Shown: positions 19,217 through 27,648 of the stretch, one piece after another
How positions within the stretch are numbered: the first letter of the stretch is position 1
Layout: each line of letters begins with the position of its first letter
NCBI GenBank assembly: GCA_963931605.1
Contig: OZ007031.1
Location: 1,674,001-1,738,000, forward strand
Reading direction: 5' to 3'
Source: CALUOB01 sp944322305
GTDB lineage: Bacteria > Actinomycetota > Coriobacteriia > Coriobacteriales > Coriobacteriaceae
DNA length: 64,000 nucleotides
The notes under the pieces: generated by a model
The model's database searches: none
What the model was told of the DNA's origin: nothing
What the model saw: the letters and a program-made list of their open reading frames with translations, nothing else
Made by a program: the position numbers and the translations under genes

Positions 19217-20881
19217 CTAGCTTTCGTATTCGTTGATGTAGTCCAGGATCTCCTGGCGGGAGTGCAAGTCGGTCTTCTCGTACACATGCTTGATGTGGGT
19301 GTGCACCGTGCTGGTGGACAGCTGCAGCTCCTCGCTCACGCGCTGCTGGGTGTGGCCGAGCGCATAGAGGGTGATGACCTCGACCTCGCGGCCGGTGAGG
19401 CCGAAGCGCTGCCCCATGGCGATAACCGCCGAGGCTATGCGCGAGTCGGGCGTGGTGCTCACCATGGGAACGTCTTTGGGCTCGGCGATAGCGAGCACGC
19501 CCATGAGCGGCACGCGGCGGATGGCGTCGAGCGTGAGCGGCGCGGGCGGCTGCTCGGACGCGGCAGTGTCACCTGCGGCCGCGGCCTGCTGCGCGTCGGC
19601 CGCGCGGGCGGCGTCGGCAGCCGCCTCGGCGCGCTCGCGCTCCTCACGCTGCTGGCTGGGGCTTGAGAGCAGGCGCGTAAACACCAGCTGAGCGCCGAGC
19701 AGCGTGAAGAAGCTCATGATGGAGATGATGACCGGGGTGTTGGAGGGAAACACCTGCGTGATGAGCAGGTCGACCTTCATCCCCGCAACGGTGAGCAGGT
19801 TCACCGCGATCCAAGCGGCGCTGGTGTAGTAGAACGGATCGCGCCAGCCGAAGCTGATGAACGCGATGGTGAGGTACCACGCGAAGGCGTTGAGCACGAG
19901 CGCTGCAGTCATCACGAACGACGCGCCCATGCTCACCGTGGCCGGCCAGATAGCGAAGAACACCGTGCCAAGCGCAATCAGGGACTCCATGGCAACCCAG
20001 ATGCTCGTGGTGATGGCGCTCATGCGCGAGCGCAGGCCATAGCGCACCCACAGCGCTGAAACCACCAACGTGAAAACGAGCACCAAAAAGCGGGGCACGA
20101 AGCTCATACCCACCGCCTCGCCTTGCGGGAAGCCGCGCCCCATGCCCAAAGGAATGGAGATGAGCCAGATTCCCATGGCGGCGACCACCAGAAAGCTGGT
20201 GTTTGAGAAATGCTCGGGGTCGGTGCCGAAGTAGCTTTGGGACACGCCGGGAAAGTGGTCGCTCGGCACGTCTGCGGCGCGGGAGACGCGGATCGCGGCG
20301 AACTGCGCGAAGCAGAGCACCACCGCCGCAAACGCACCCAGCGCGGAGGCGGGGCCGGCCAGGCTCAGCGCAAACGTAAGAAGCTCCGAGAGCCCCAGCG
20401 CGCAGAACACCACTATCACCGCGGCTTGGGCAGACACGCCGCGCAGCTTGCGCAGCCAGTAAAACTGCAGCCACGTGCTGCCAACCGTCACGCCAACGCC
20501 CAGGGCAAGCACCGCGAGCTGCGGCACGTCCGCCACCGCAAAGCGCGCAACGGCCAAGCCGAGCGAGCACACCCCGGCCACATGCACGGCGAGAAAGGTG
20601 CTTGTCGACACGAAGCGCTTTGAGTAGCGCTTCACGAACAGCGTGGAGACGAACAGCGCGACCATCACCAGGCAGGAGACGATCATGGTTGCCCCACCGT
20701 CGGCCGAGATGCCCGTGGACCAGTGCGCGGCCTGAACCACGGTTGACACCGCCGCCGTAGCAAACGCCAACCCCAGCACGCTCGGTATGAGCACGCGGTA
20801 CGTCGCCAGCGAAAACGGCGGCATGCCACCGTCGGCGCGCGGCGTCTGGGCATCGGTGTGGGCGACGGGCTCCACGGGCAT
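19217..20881 (-). CDS. Membrane-anchored LuxR-type transcriptional regulator
   Basis: A 554-residue protein of a type common in Coriobacteriia. Residues ~25-420 contain about twelve hydrophobic segments, residues ~420-490 are an Ala/Gln/Pro-rich linker, and the last ~65 residues are a LuxR/GerE helix-turn-helix (LTGREVEVITLYALGHTQQ, then STSTVHTHIKHVYEKTDLHS). The membrane part probably senses a signal or transports a ligand while the C-terminus binds DNA from the inner membrane face. The start at 20881 is uncertain because the GAGAGG touches the ATG; an in-frame ATG at 20824 is an alternative. It is divergent from a hypothetical gene. The ligand and regulon are unknown. Confidence 0.85.
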   Translation of the reverse strand: MPVEPVAHTDAQTPRADGGMPPFSLATYRVLIPSVLGLAFATAAVSTVVQAAHWSTGISADGGATMIVSCLVMVALFVSTLFVKRYSKRFVSTSTFLAVHVAGVCSLGLAVARFAVADVPQLAVLALGVGVTVGSTWLQFYWLRKLRGVSAQAAVIVVFCALGLSELLTFALSLAGPASALGAFAAVVLCFAQFAAIRVSRAADVPSDHFPGVSQSYFGTDPEHFSNTSFLVVAAMGIWLISIPLGMGRGFPQGEAVGMSFVPRFLVLVFTLVVSALWVRYGLRSRMSAITTSIWVAMESLIALGTVFFAIWPATVSMGASFVMTAALVLNAFAWYLTIAFISFGWRDPFYYTSAAWIAVNLLTVAGMKVDLLITQVFPSNTPVIISIMSFFTLLGAQLVFTRLLSSPSQQREERERAEAAADAARAADAQQAAAAGDTAASEQPPAPLTLDAIRRVPLMGVLAIAEPKDVPMVSTTPDSRIASAVIAMGQRFGLTGREVEVITLYALGHTQQRVSEELQLSTSTVHTHIKHVYEKTDLHSRQEILDYINEYES

Positions 20882-21002
20882 CCTCTCGGGTCACCTGCCG
20901 CCGGAAGACATCACCTGCAACAGGGTATCGGGCATTGATCTGTACTATAGTAACGTGTGATTTTGCACGCTGCGAGAAAAATCCACCGCGAAAGGAGCAG
21001 GC

Positions 21003-21842
21003 ATGCCTATTCCCCGCGAAGACGATCGCCCGGCGCGCGGCGCGGACGCCGCTGAGGATACCGAAAAGCGCGATGAGGGCGCGGCAGGCGCCGCGGGCGC
21101 TGAAGACGCTGAAGGTGAGACGGTGGCTGCCGACGCCGCGCCGGCGCCAACCCCCGAGGAGCTCGAGGAGATCCACCGCCGCAACGCCTTCATCCGCGCG
21201 CTCGACGCTGTGCTCACCGACATTCGCCAGCGCTCCTACGAAGGCAAGCTCACCACCCCCAGCCGCTGGGCCAAGCGCGCCTTCGCGCCGGCCGGCATGA
21301 GCGCCGCCGCGTTTGAGGAAGCGGTTCTCGACTACCTGGAGGAGCACGACCACGGCACGGGTGACACGCACGTGGGCCGCGTGCAGGCGCCAAAACCGCT
21401 CGAGGTGGAGCTGGAGGGTGTCGAGCTCGACCCGGACGACGCGCTGCCCGAGCTCGCAGTGCCGGACATCGTGCTGCGCTACGGTAAAAAGGCCACCTAC
21501 CTGTACTCCGAAGCGTTGCTGGCCAACAACTACGCGCAGATCCTGTTCCTCAACGCCGAGGACGACGACATGGCCACGTTCGTGAGCCTGGTGCGCGACG
21601 AATCCAAGATCTACCCGCGCCCCATGGACGAGACGAGCTTTATGAACCCGCCGTTTCTGTGGACACGCGGCAAGGTGCGCGAGCTGTTCAAGCACGCGCA
21701 GGACGCTGGCTCGTTTCCGGACATCAAGCTCACCGTTACCACGCACAACCAGCACTTTTACTACTCTGATTTATACCTTACCGACCCCCAGGCCAAGGCG
21801 CTCGCCGAATTTTACGGCGTTGAGCGCAGCATGAACCCGTAA
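21003..21842 (+). CDS. Conserved-looking hypothetical protein with acidic N-terminus
   Basis: 279 residues with GAAAGGAGCAGGC directly before the ATG. Residues 1-60 are an Ala/Glu/Asp-rich low-complexity segment. The rest appears globular (RNAFIRALDAVLTDIRQRSY, later a KLTVTTHNQHFYYSDLYLTD segment). No signal peptide or membrane helix is seen. I do not recognise a family. It is divergent from the membrane LuxR gene and about 110 bases upstream of the NifU-like gene, so it may share that gene's transcription. Confidence 0.75.
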   Translation: MPIPREDDRPARGADAAEDTEKRDEGAAGAAGAEDAEGETVAADAAPAPTPEELEEIHRRNAFIRALDAVLTDIRQRSYEGKLTTPSRWAKRAFAPAGMSAAAFEEAVLDYLEEHDHGTGDTHVGRVQAPKPLEVELEGVELDPDDALPELAVPDIVLRYGKKATYLYSEALLANNYAQILFLNAEDDDMATFVSLVRDESKIYPRPMDETSFMNPPFLWTRGKVRELFKHAQDAGSFPDIKLTVTTHNQHFYYSDLYLTDPQAKALAEFYGVERSMNP

Positions 21843-21953
21843 GGGGCCGGCAGCCCTTTAAGCCCGGGCGGGCGGCGCGGGGGCGTACCGCTCTCGCCTG
21901 TCTAGTCCGGGCGCTTTGAAACCACACCGTACGGCATCGTTAAAGGAGAGACC

Positions 21954-22550
21954 ATGCCCAAACCCCACCTGACCGAGGACACGCCGTTTCTGCGCACACC
22001 CGACATGTACCAAATCGAAAGCGACGCACCCATCACCGAATATTCCGAGACCACGCTGGCGCTTATCGCCACGGCTGACAACGGCGGCATCCCGGATGGC
22101 GCCAACGCTTTTGCCAGCGTAGGGCGCGAAAAGCGCGGCACCGTGCAGATGCAGCTGTTCGCACGCATCAACCCCGAGACCGAGCGTTTTGAGGAGGTTG
22201 GCTTCCGCAGCCACGGCTGCCTGGCCGCCATCGGCTGCGCCACGGTGACAGCGCACCTGCTGCGCGGCAAATCCTTTAAGGAAGCGCTGGCCATCAGCGA
22301 CGACAACCTGCTCGAGATCCTCGACGGTCTGCCGGTTGGGCGCAAATACACGCTGGGGTACGCGCGCGAGGCTATTAAAGCGCTGATCGGCGACTTCTAC
22401 ATCCGCGAGAAGGGTTACAGCCTGGCGCAGCTCAACGAGGTGCTGCCGTGCAACTCCCTGTGCGTTGAGTGCCTGCTCACCGAGAACTGCTCGCTGCGCG
22501 ACAGCCGCGTTGACCTCGAAATGAAGGAAGCCGGCGAGCTGGACGACTAA
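21954..22550 (+). CDS. NifU/IscU-like iron-sulfur cluster assembly scaffold protein
   Basis: A 198-residue protein with an IscU/NifU N-terminal fold. The GFRSHGCLAAIGCATVTAHL segment matches the IscU region around its first cluster cysteine, and GKSFKEALAISDDNLLEIL matches the following helix. A C-terminal cysteine group (PCNSLCVECLLTENC) gives four more thiols and is an extension beyond minimal IscU. The likely role is as a scaffold for assembling Fe-S clusters, needed by the many ferredoxin-type proteins of this anaerobe. AAAGGAGAGACC precedes the ATG. No cysteine desulfurase is adjacent. It is convergent with purB across a MITE-like repeat. Confidence 0.82.
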   Translation: MPKPHLTEDTPFLRTPDMYQIESDAPITEYSETTLALIATADNGGIPDGANAFASVGREKRGTVQMQLFARINPETERFEEVGFRSHGCLAAIGCATVTAHLLRGKSFKEALAISDDNLLEILDGLPVGRKYTLGYAREAIKALIGDFYIREKGYSLAQLNEVLPCNSLCVECLLTENCSLRDSRVDLEMKEAGELDD

Positions 22551-22647
22551 GCCCGGCTGTCGCGGTTGGCGGCCGGTGTCTCAGCGGCGGCACACAGATG
22601 GCCTTACGAGAGAGGCTCTCGTTCAGGGGGCCTCTCCTTCTCATCGC

Positions 22648-22796
22648 TGCAAACCTCCCAGATAAAGTGCACAAGGATCGCGAGTCCCTAAGTACATTAC
22701 CCTTTCAACGCAAAGAAGCCGCAGGTAAATAACCTGCGGCTTCTTTGTTTACTTGAAGGGTGCTTCTTCTTGTGCACTTTATCTGGGAGGTTTGCA
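22648..22796. mobile_element. MITE-like element with 28-bp terminal inverted repeats
   Basis: A 149-bp unit bounded by perfect 28-bp inverted repeats (22648-22675 and 22769-22796). Inside is a second strong hairpin (aagaagccgcaggt with its partner, about 22715-22746). It has no coding capacity and no obvious target-site duplication. It lies between two convergent genes, where it can also act as a bidirectional terminator. Confidence 0.6.
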
Positions 22797-22850
22797 CTTG
22801 AGAGGAGCGGAGAGGATATCCAAAACGCACTTTCCGCCTCTGAATCCCCC

Positions 22851-24200
22851 TTACTCCGCGAAGCTCAGGGTCTCCAGGCGCTTGAACACCACATCCACAC
22901 GCGTGAGGAAGTCCCACGGATCGAAAATCTCGTCAAGCTTCTCTTGGCTGACGGTGCAGCGCGGGTCAGCCTCGAGCTTCTCGCGGAAGGTGGTGCCGGC
23001 CTGGCACTGCTGCACCTCGCGCCACGTGGCCATGGCGTTGTCCTGCACGATCTTGTACGCGTCTTCGCGCGTGATACCGGTGTCGACCAGCGCCAGCAGC
23101 ACCTTGGAGGAGTAGATGAGGCCGCGTGTCTTGTTGAGGTTGGCCTTCATCTGCTCCGGGTAGAGGATGAGCCCGTCGATCACGCGGATGAGGCACTGGA
23201 ACATGTGATCCAGCGCGATGAAGCTGTCGGCTTGCGCCACGCGCTCAGCCGAGCTGTGCGAGATGTCGCGCTCGTGCCACAGCGCCACGTTGTCAAACGC
23301 CACCTGCGCGTTGGCCTTCACCACGCGGGAAAGGCCGCAGACCTTCTCCATGGTGATGGGGTTGCGCTTGTGCGGCATGGCCGAGCTGCCCTTCTGACCC
23401 TTCTTGAACGGCTCCTCCGCCTCGAGGGTGTCGGTCTTTTGCAGGTTGCGCACCTCGGTGGCGATGCGCTCGCAGGTAGCGGCCGTGGTGGCAAGAACAC
23501 CGGCCAAGTAAGCGTGATGGTCGCGGCTGATAACCTGCGTGGACAGCGGGTCGTGCACAAGACCCAGATGCTCGCAGACGTACTCCTCGACGAACGGGTC
23601 GATGGAGCTGTAGGTGCCCACCGCACCGGAGATGGCGCCGAACGCCACGCTCTTACGCGCGTCGACGAGGCGATCGAGGTCGCGGCGCAGCTCCCACGCC
23701 CAGCTGCCGAACTTCATGCCGAAGGTCATGGGCTCAGCGTGGATGCCGTGCGTGCGGCCAACGCACAGGGTGTCCTTCTCCTCGAACGCACGGCGCTTGC
23801 AGATCTCGCCGAGCTTGCGCACGTCCTCGATAATGATGTCGCACGCCTGGGTGAGCTGGTAGCACAGCGCCGTGTCACCCAGGTCGGAGCTGGTCATGCC
23901 GTAGTGCACCCAGCGGCTAGGCTTGGGCTCGCCAGCCGGCACGTCGCGATCGATGTACTCACCCATGTTGGTGAGAAAGGCAATGACGTCGTGGTTAGTG
24001 ACAGCCTCGATGGCATCGACCTCGTCCTTTTCGAAATGCGCGTGCTCGCGAATCCAAGCGGCCTCCTCGCGCGTGATGCCGATCTTGCCCAGCTCGGCCT
24101 GCGCCTCGCACGCCAGCACCTCGATCTCCTGCCAGACGGCGTACTTGTTCTCAAGCGAGAAGATATGACCCATTTCCGGACGGGTGTAACGATCGATCAT
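22851..24200 (-). CDS. purB: Adenylosuccinate lyase
   Basis: A 449-residue purine-biosynthesis enzyme that removes fumarate from SAICAR and from adenylosuccinate. The fumarase/aspartase superfamily signature SSAMPHKRNPITMEK is present around residue 270, with the active-site His in VGRTHGIHAEPMTFG near residue 145. N-terminal MIDRYTRPEMGHIFS and length are typical of bacterial PurB. The ATG at 24200 follows AAAGGAGCCGCC. The gene is isolated, convergent with the NifU-like gene and upstream of a tRNA-Gly terminator. Confidence 0.96.
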   Translation of the reverse strand: MIDRYTRPEMGHIFSLENKYAVWQEIEVLACEAQAELGKIGITREEAAWIREHAHFEKDEVDAIEAVTNHDVIAFLTNMGEYIDRDVPAGEPKPSRWVHYGMTSSDLGDTALCYQLTQACDIIIEDVRKLGEICKRRAFEEKDTLCVGRTHGIHAEPMTFGMKFGSWAWELRRDLDRLVDARKSVAFGAISGAVGTYSSIDPFVEEYVCEHLGLVHDPLSTQVISRDHHAYLAGVLATTAATCERIATEVRNLQKTDTLEAEEPFKKGQKGSSAMPHKRNPITMEKVCGLSRVVKANAQVAFDNVALWHERDISHSSAERVAQADSFIALDHMFQCLIRVIDGLILYPEQMKANLNKTRGLIYSSKVLLALVDTGITREDAYKIVQDNAMATWREVQQCQAGTTFREKLEADPRCTVSQEKLDEIFDPWDFLTRVDVVFKRLETLSFAE

Positions 24201-24394
24201 GGCGGCTCCTTTACGGTTGGCTGGCGCGTTCGCCCTTTATTGTACGGGTTTCACGTGGAGCACAGGAGAAAAACGGGGCCGTCATCGGACTGCCATGGCG
24301 GAGAAGCCGCAGGGACGCGGGCACGGGGGACGGGTACGGATGGCCAATCCTGCGCCGCCGCGGGGCTCGAGCCCGCGCTGCGCGGCCGGATACA

Positions 24395-24421
24395 AGAAAG
24401 GCCTCCGTTGCTGGAGGCCTT
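24395..24421 (-). terminator. Terminator of tRNA-Gly
   Basis: A 9-bp stem (aaggcctcc / ggaggcctt, loop gttgct) lies 10 bases past the tRNA 3' end and is followed by TTTCTTG on the minus strand. Confidence 0.75.
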
Positions 24422-24430
24422 GAACGTTTC

Positions 24431-24505
24431 TGGAGCGGGCGACGGGATTCGAACCCGCGGATACCAGCATGGGAAGCTGGGGCCTTACCACTTGGCGACG
24501 CCCGC
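24431..24505 (-). tRNA. tRNA-Gly (CCC)
   Basis: Complete cloverleaf on the minus strand. The acceptor is GCGGGCG with CGCCCGC, the anticodon stem-loop CCAGC-TTCCCAT-GCTGG gives anticodon CCC, the T-loop is GTTCGAATC, and CCA is encoded. An integrase remnant begins about 105 bases upstream, which suggests a past integration site. Confidence 0.95.
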
Positions 24506-24609
24506 GTACGTCTTCGCCGGAAGGATCGGCGCAGGGGATAGTATACCGTGCTCGTTTTCGCAGGACAAGGCATCGCCGCGGAAACGAGCACGATCCGCAC
24601 GAAAACGGC

Positions 24610-25184
24610 TCACGCGGCGACTGCCTCAACCCTGCCCATATAGCGGTTCGAGAGCTCCGCACTCGTCGACGGTATGTACCCGACGTAAAGGTCGAGGGTG
24701 TACGACGGGGTTGCGTGCCCGAGGATGACCGAGATGGTCTTGATGTTCTCCCCGTAGGCGAGGTTGAGGGTAGCGAAGGTGTGCCTGAGCGCATAGGGCC
24801 TCGTGCCGTCGAATCCGGTCTTCTCGATGAACTTGTGCCACTCGTTGATGAAGGAGCTATACGGCTTGACCGCGTCGAGCTCCGCAACGACGGGCAGCCC
24901 GTCAACCGACCTGATTCCCATTCCCCTCAGCCGCCTCCGCTTCAGGTCGAGCCACTCGCCGACCGCTTCGGCGGTGTAGTCGTCGAGCGGGACGGTCCGA
25001 CGCGACGTGCTCGTCTTCGTGTACTCCTCGACCTCGTTGCTGTCGCGCCGCACGGCACCTGTGATTCGGGCCGAAGGCGCCCCACGGAGGGAGAGCCCGC
25101 TCGGGCGCACGCCCAGCATCTCCTCCGGCCTCATGCCGCTCGAGAAGAGAAGCAGCGCCTCGACCTTGAAGGAGCACAGGGGGA
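24610..25184 (-). pseudogene. Tyrosine recombinase/integrase, 5'-truncated remnant
   Basis: The C-terminal catalytic half of a phage/ICE-type tyrosine recombinase. The first catalytic Arg is in SSGMRPEEML, the second Arg box reads RPYALRHTFATL (the usual His of H-x-x-R is Tyr), then VILGHATPSYTLDLYVGY carries the His and the nucleophile Tyr. The N-terminal core-binding and arm-binding domains are missing. The open frame upstream of about 25184 belongs to unrelated IS3-like sequence, so the gene was cut by an insertion or deletion. It lies next to tRNA-Gly, a common attachment site. It is non-functional as it stands. Confidence 0.8.
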
Positions 25185-25372
25185 GTGAATCTGCCCCATT
25201 CCCGTTGACACACGGAGTTCCGTTTCGGCATGATGCCGTAAACGGGGAAAGGGGGCATGGGATGGGACATCCGTCGACCAAGTATTCGGCAGAGTTCAAG
25301 CAGCAGGCGGTGAGGCTGTACAGGGAGCGGGGCGGTATCTACGCGGAGACCGCCCGCTCCCCCGGCAGAAGG
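25185..25372 (+). mobile_element. IS3-family insertion sequence remnant (left end and start of orfA)
   Basis: From the ATG at 25262 the plus frame reads MGHPSTKYSAEFKQQAVRLY followed by RERGGIYAE, the N-terminal helix-turn-helix of an IS3-family OrfA transposase. Similarity ends after about 35 codons, where the frame runs into unrelated sequence. The upstream ~75 bases, starting around tgaatctgcccc, are probably the IS left end. The copy is a fragment that interrupts the integrase remnant. Confidence 0.7.
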
Positions 25373-25664
25373 GGCGCGCGGCATCGTTTTGTCATCACTG
25401 CACCGTGCGTCGAGATGAAAGCAGGCTATTTACCTGCCGTTTCTTTCCCTGTATTATCCATATTCTCCTATCCCCACTCAGTAAGACTCTCGTGTGCACT
25501 CGCCTACGCGGCGTACCGGCGCCCCCTTATTTACCGAAATCTAGCAATTTCCGATCACCCGAGTTGAACTTGAATTGAACTCAACGCCGATTTATCGGTC
25601 GGGGGGCTCCTGACCAGACCGCATTCCCAAGAAGGACAAGTGCCTCCAGCAAGACCAACGCCTG
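25373..25664. other. Decayed spacer downstream of the IS3 remnant
   Basis: A ~290-base stretch with lower GC than its surroundings at 25380-25590. It contains an imperfect repeat of ttgaac units near 25562-25583 (gttgaacttgaattgaactc). No gene is recognised. It is probably part of the same remnant island. Confidence 0.35.
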
Positions 25665-26186
25665 CTAGATGCGCACAACATAGCCGTCCTTGCGCGGGGC
25701 GGCCGCGCCCTCGGGCCCAGCGGCGTATCCCAAGGCGATGGCGCCCACGCCGCGCAGCGTCTCGGGCAGGCCCCACTCCCTGAGGAGCGCCTTGCCCTCC
25801 GCGCTGTCGAAGACCTCGCGCTCGCGGTGGATCCAGCAGCTGGCGAGCCCCAGGGCATGCGCCGCGAGCATGAGGTTCTCCAGCACGCAGGAACCGTCCT
25901 CAACGAAGGTGCCGCGTCCGCCGTCGGCGAGCACGACCACGATGACCGGGGCGCCATAGTACGGGTCGGTGTCCCTGTCCATGACGGCGGCGTTGAGCCG
26001 ACGCAGGCGCTCGCGGGTCTCGGGGTTGGTCACCGCCACGATTACCGGAGACTGATGGCCGCCGCCGGTGGGCGCGAAGGTGCCCGCCTCGAGCACCTGA
26101 TCGAGCAGCTCCTCCGGCACGGGCTCCGCCGTGTACGAGCGCACGCTGCGACGCGTTTTGATGAGGTCGATGAGGTCGTTTGCCAT
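25665..26186 (-). CDS. Nitroreductase family protein
   Basis: A 173-residue FMN-dependent oxidoreductase of the nitroreductase superfamily. The N-terminal TRRSVRSYTAEPVPEELLDQ binds FMN phosphate through the Arg-Arg-Ser set, followed by GTFAPTGGGHQS, and the C-terminal GYAAGPEGAAAPRKDGYVVR closes the flavin site. Such enzymes reduce nitro compounds, quinones or flavins with NAD(P)H, usually as homodimers. The ATG at 26186 has AAAGGG nine bases upstream; the ORF extends 68 codons further only because no stop intervenes. A terminator-like hairpin lies in the leader. Substrate unknown. Confidence 0.9.
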   Translation of the reverse strand: MANDLIDLIKTRRSVRSYTAEPVPEELLDQVLEAGTFAPTGGGHQSPVIVAVTNPETRERLRRLNAAVMDRDTDPYYGAPVIVVVLADGGRGTFVEDGSCVLENLMLAAHALGLASCWIHREREVFDSAEGKALLREWGLPETLRGVGAIALGYAAGPEGAAAPRKDGYVVRI

Positions 26187-26207
26187 GATGTCATGCCCTT
26201 TCTCCCA

Positions 26208-26280
26208 CCGGTACCGTCTATACAGAAAAGCCGCCCGTCTGCCAGAGGCAGGCGAGCGGCGAAAAGATGACGGTATCCGG
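26208..26280 (-). promoter_or_regulatory. Structured leader with terminator-like hairpin before the nitroreductase
   Basis: On the minus strand an inner hairpin (26230-26260; 8-bp plus 5-bp stem, 3-base loop) is followed by TTTT and lies about 40 bases before the start codon, ahead of the ribosome site. It is nested in an outer stem (26208-26218 with 26269-26280). This looks like a transcription attenuator; the ligand or trigger is unknown. Confidence 0.5.
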
Positions 26281-26363
26281 AAAAATCCGCTGTGATTTTC
26301 GAGACCCATTATGGCCTCAACGTCAGCGCTGTCAAGAGCCGAGGGCGATCCGACCATTCCTGC

Positions 26364-26474
26364 TTGACATTTTCGAAGAACCCTCGACAATTAAGATCGT
26401 TTAAAATCGTGTGGACTTTTCTGGGCGCAAGTCACCTTTTTGCCACGCAACCGAGCTTCGGTCGCGTGGTTTTT
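26364..26474 (+). promoter_or_regulatory. Structured leader with intrinsic terminator before the EamA gene
   Basis: A TTGACA at 26364 is a plausible -35. A strong rho-independent terminator follows at 26443-26474 (ccacgc / gcgtgg plus ccga / tcgg, then TTTTT), although no plus-strand gene lies upstream. gtgtgg at about 26409-26414 can pair with ccacgc at 26443-26448 as an anti-terminator. I cannot assign a known riboswitch class. Confidence 0.5.
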
Positions 26475-26569
26475 GTTTGCCGGCAATATCCGACAGCATG
26501 ACCTCCCTTCCGACGGCTCGAACCGTGTGAAACCGATCCCGCGCAAAGCGGGCAGAGGAAGGAGAGGAT

Positions 26570-27532
26570 ATGAGAAACACGATTGACCCACAGGCTCCCC
26601 TCACGAGCGCCCCGTCCTCGGGACAACGGCAAATGATTGCAGCGCTGCAGGTCTTCGCCGGCGGCGCCTGCTATGGCGCGATGGCCACCACGTACAAGCT
26701 CGCCTACGCGGCGGGCTTTACCTCTGCGCAGGTGGCGGCAAGCCAAGCGTGGTTCGGCTGCCTGTTCTTCGTGCTTGCAACGGCCGTGAAACTGGCGCGT
26801 GGCGGGCGCTTGGTTCGCCTTACGCGCACGCAGGTGCTCAAGCTCATGGGGCTTGGCGCCCTTACCTGCACCACTTCGATCCTGTACTGCTACGCCATGA
26901 GCGTGCTTCCCGCGCCCGTGGCGCTCACGCTGCTGTTCCAGTTCACCTGGATGGGGCTCGTCTGGCAGACCATCATGACGCGCCGCGCACCCAAGCCCCT
27001 CGAGATCGCCTCGGCCGCGGTCATCGTGTTCGGCACCGTGTTCGCAAGCGGCGTCTACAAGACAGGACTCGCCGGCTACGACCCCGTCGCCCTTGCTTGC
27101 GCCCTCGGCGCAGCCGTGACCTGCTCGCTGTTCGTCACGTTTTCCGGCAAGGTCAAGGTGGGCTGCTCCAACGAGCAGCGAGGCGTCATCGTGTGCCTCG
27201 GCGCGGGCATCATGTCGCTCACCGTGTGTCCCAACTACCTCGTCTCCGGCGTCGTCTTCCAGGGCATTCTGCCCTTCGCCGCCGTAGCGGGATTCTTCGG
27301 CCTCATGTGCCCGGTGCTGCTCTTCGGCCTAGGCTCCCCGCATCTGCCCGCCGGCCTCTCCACCGTCATGGCCGCTGCCGAGCTCCCCGCCGGCCTCCTC
27401 ATCGCCATGATCGTGCTCAGCGAGCCGCTCGGCGTCATCGAGTGGCTGGGCGTAGCTGTCATTCTCGCCGGCGTGTGCCTTGCGCAAGCGCCCGCGCTGA
27501 GAGGGGTCCGCTCACAGAGGCCGACGGTATAG
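26570..27532 (+). CDS. EamA/DMT-family transporter
   Basis: A 320-residue integral membrane protein with about ten predicted transmembrane helices in two repeated EamA halves (residues ~25-155 and ~165-310), typical of drug/metabolite exporters. The ATG at 26570 follows AAGGAGAGGAT. DMT carriers export amino acids, nucleotides or toxic metabolites, but the sequence does not tell which. The leader contains an intrinsic terminator, suggesting ligand-controlled expression; the divergent nitroreductase has one too. The 3' neighbour is a GH1 glycosidase 117 bases on, which may be independent. Confidence 0.85.
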   Translation: MRNTIDPQAPLTSAPSSGQRQMIAALQVFAGGACYGAMATTYKLAYAAGFTSAQVAASQAWFGCLFFVLATAVKLARGGRLVRLTRTQVLKLMGLGALTCTTSILYCYAMSVLPAPVALTLLFQFTWMGLVWQTIMTRRAPKPLEIASAAVIVFGTVFASGVYKTGLAGYDPVALACALGAAVTCSLFVTFSGKVKVGCSNEQRGVIVCLGAGIMSLTVCPNYLVSGVVFQGILPFAAVAGFFGLMCPVLLFGLGSPHLPAGLSTVMAAAELPAGLLIAMIVLSEPLGVIEWLGVAVILAGVCLAQAPALRGVRSQRPTV

Positions 27533-27648
27533 CCGGCAAGGCCGAGCCCGAAGCCCCCTCATGGCTATAGGGTCGTCCCGCACCGTGCCGTCCGCCACAT
27601 GTCCAAGCGCCGTCCATCAGGGGCGGTGCCCGATAAGAAGGAGAGACC

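Noticed and set aside
24249..24264. parS-like ggtttcacgtggagca
   Set aside because: Only 13 of 16 consensus bases, palindrome broken, far from the par locus.
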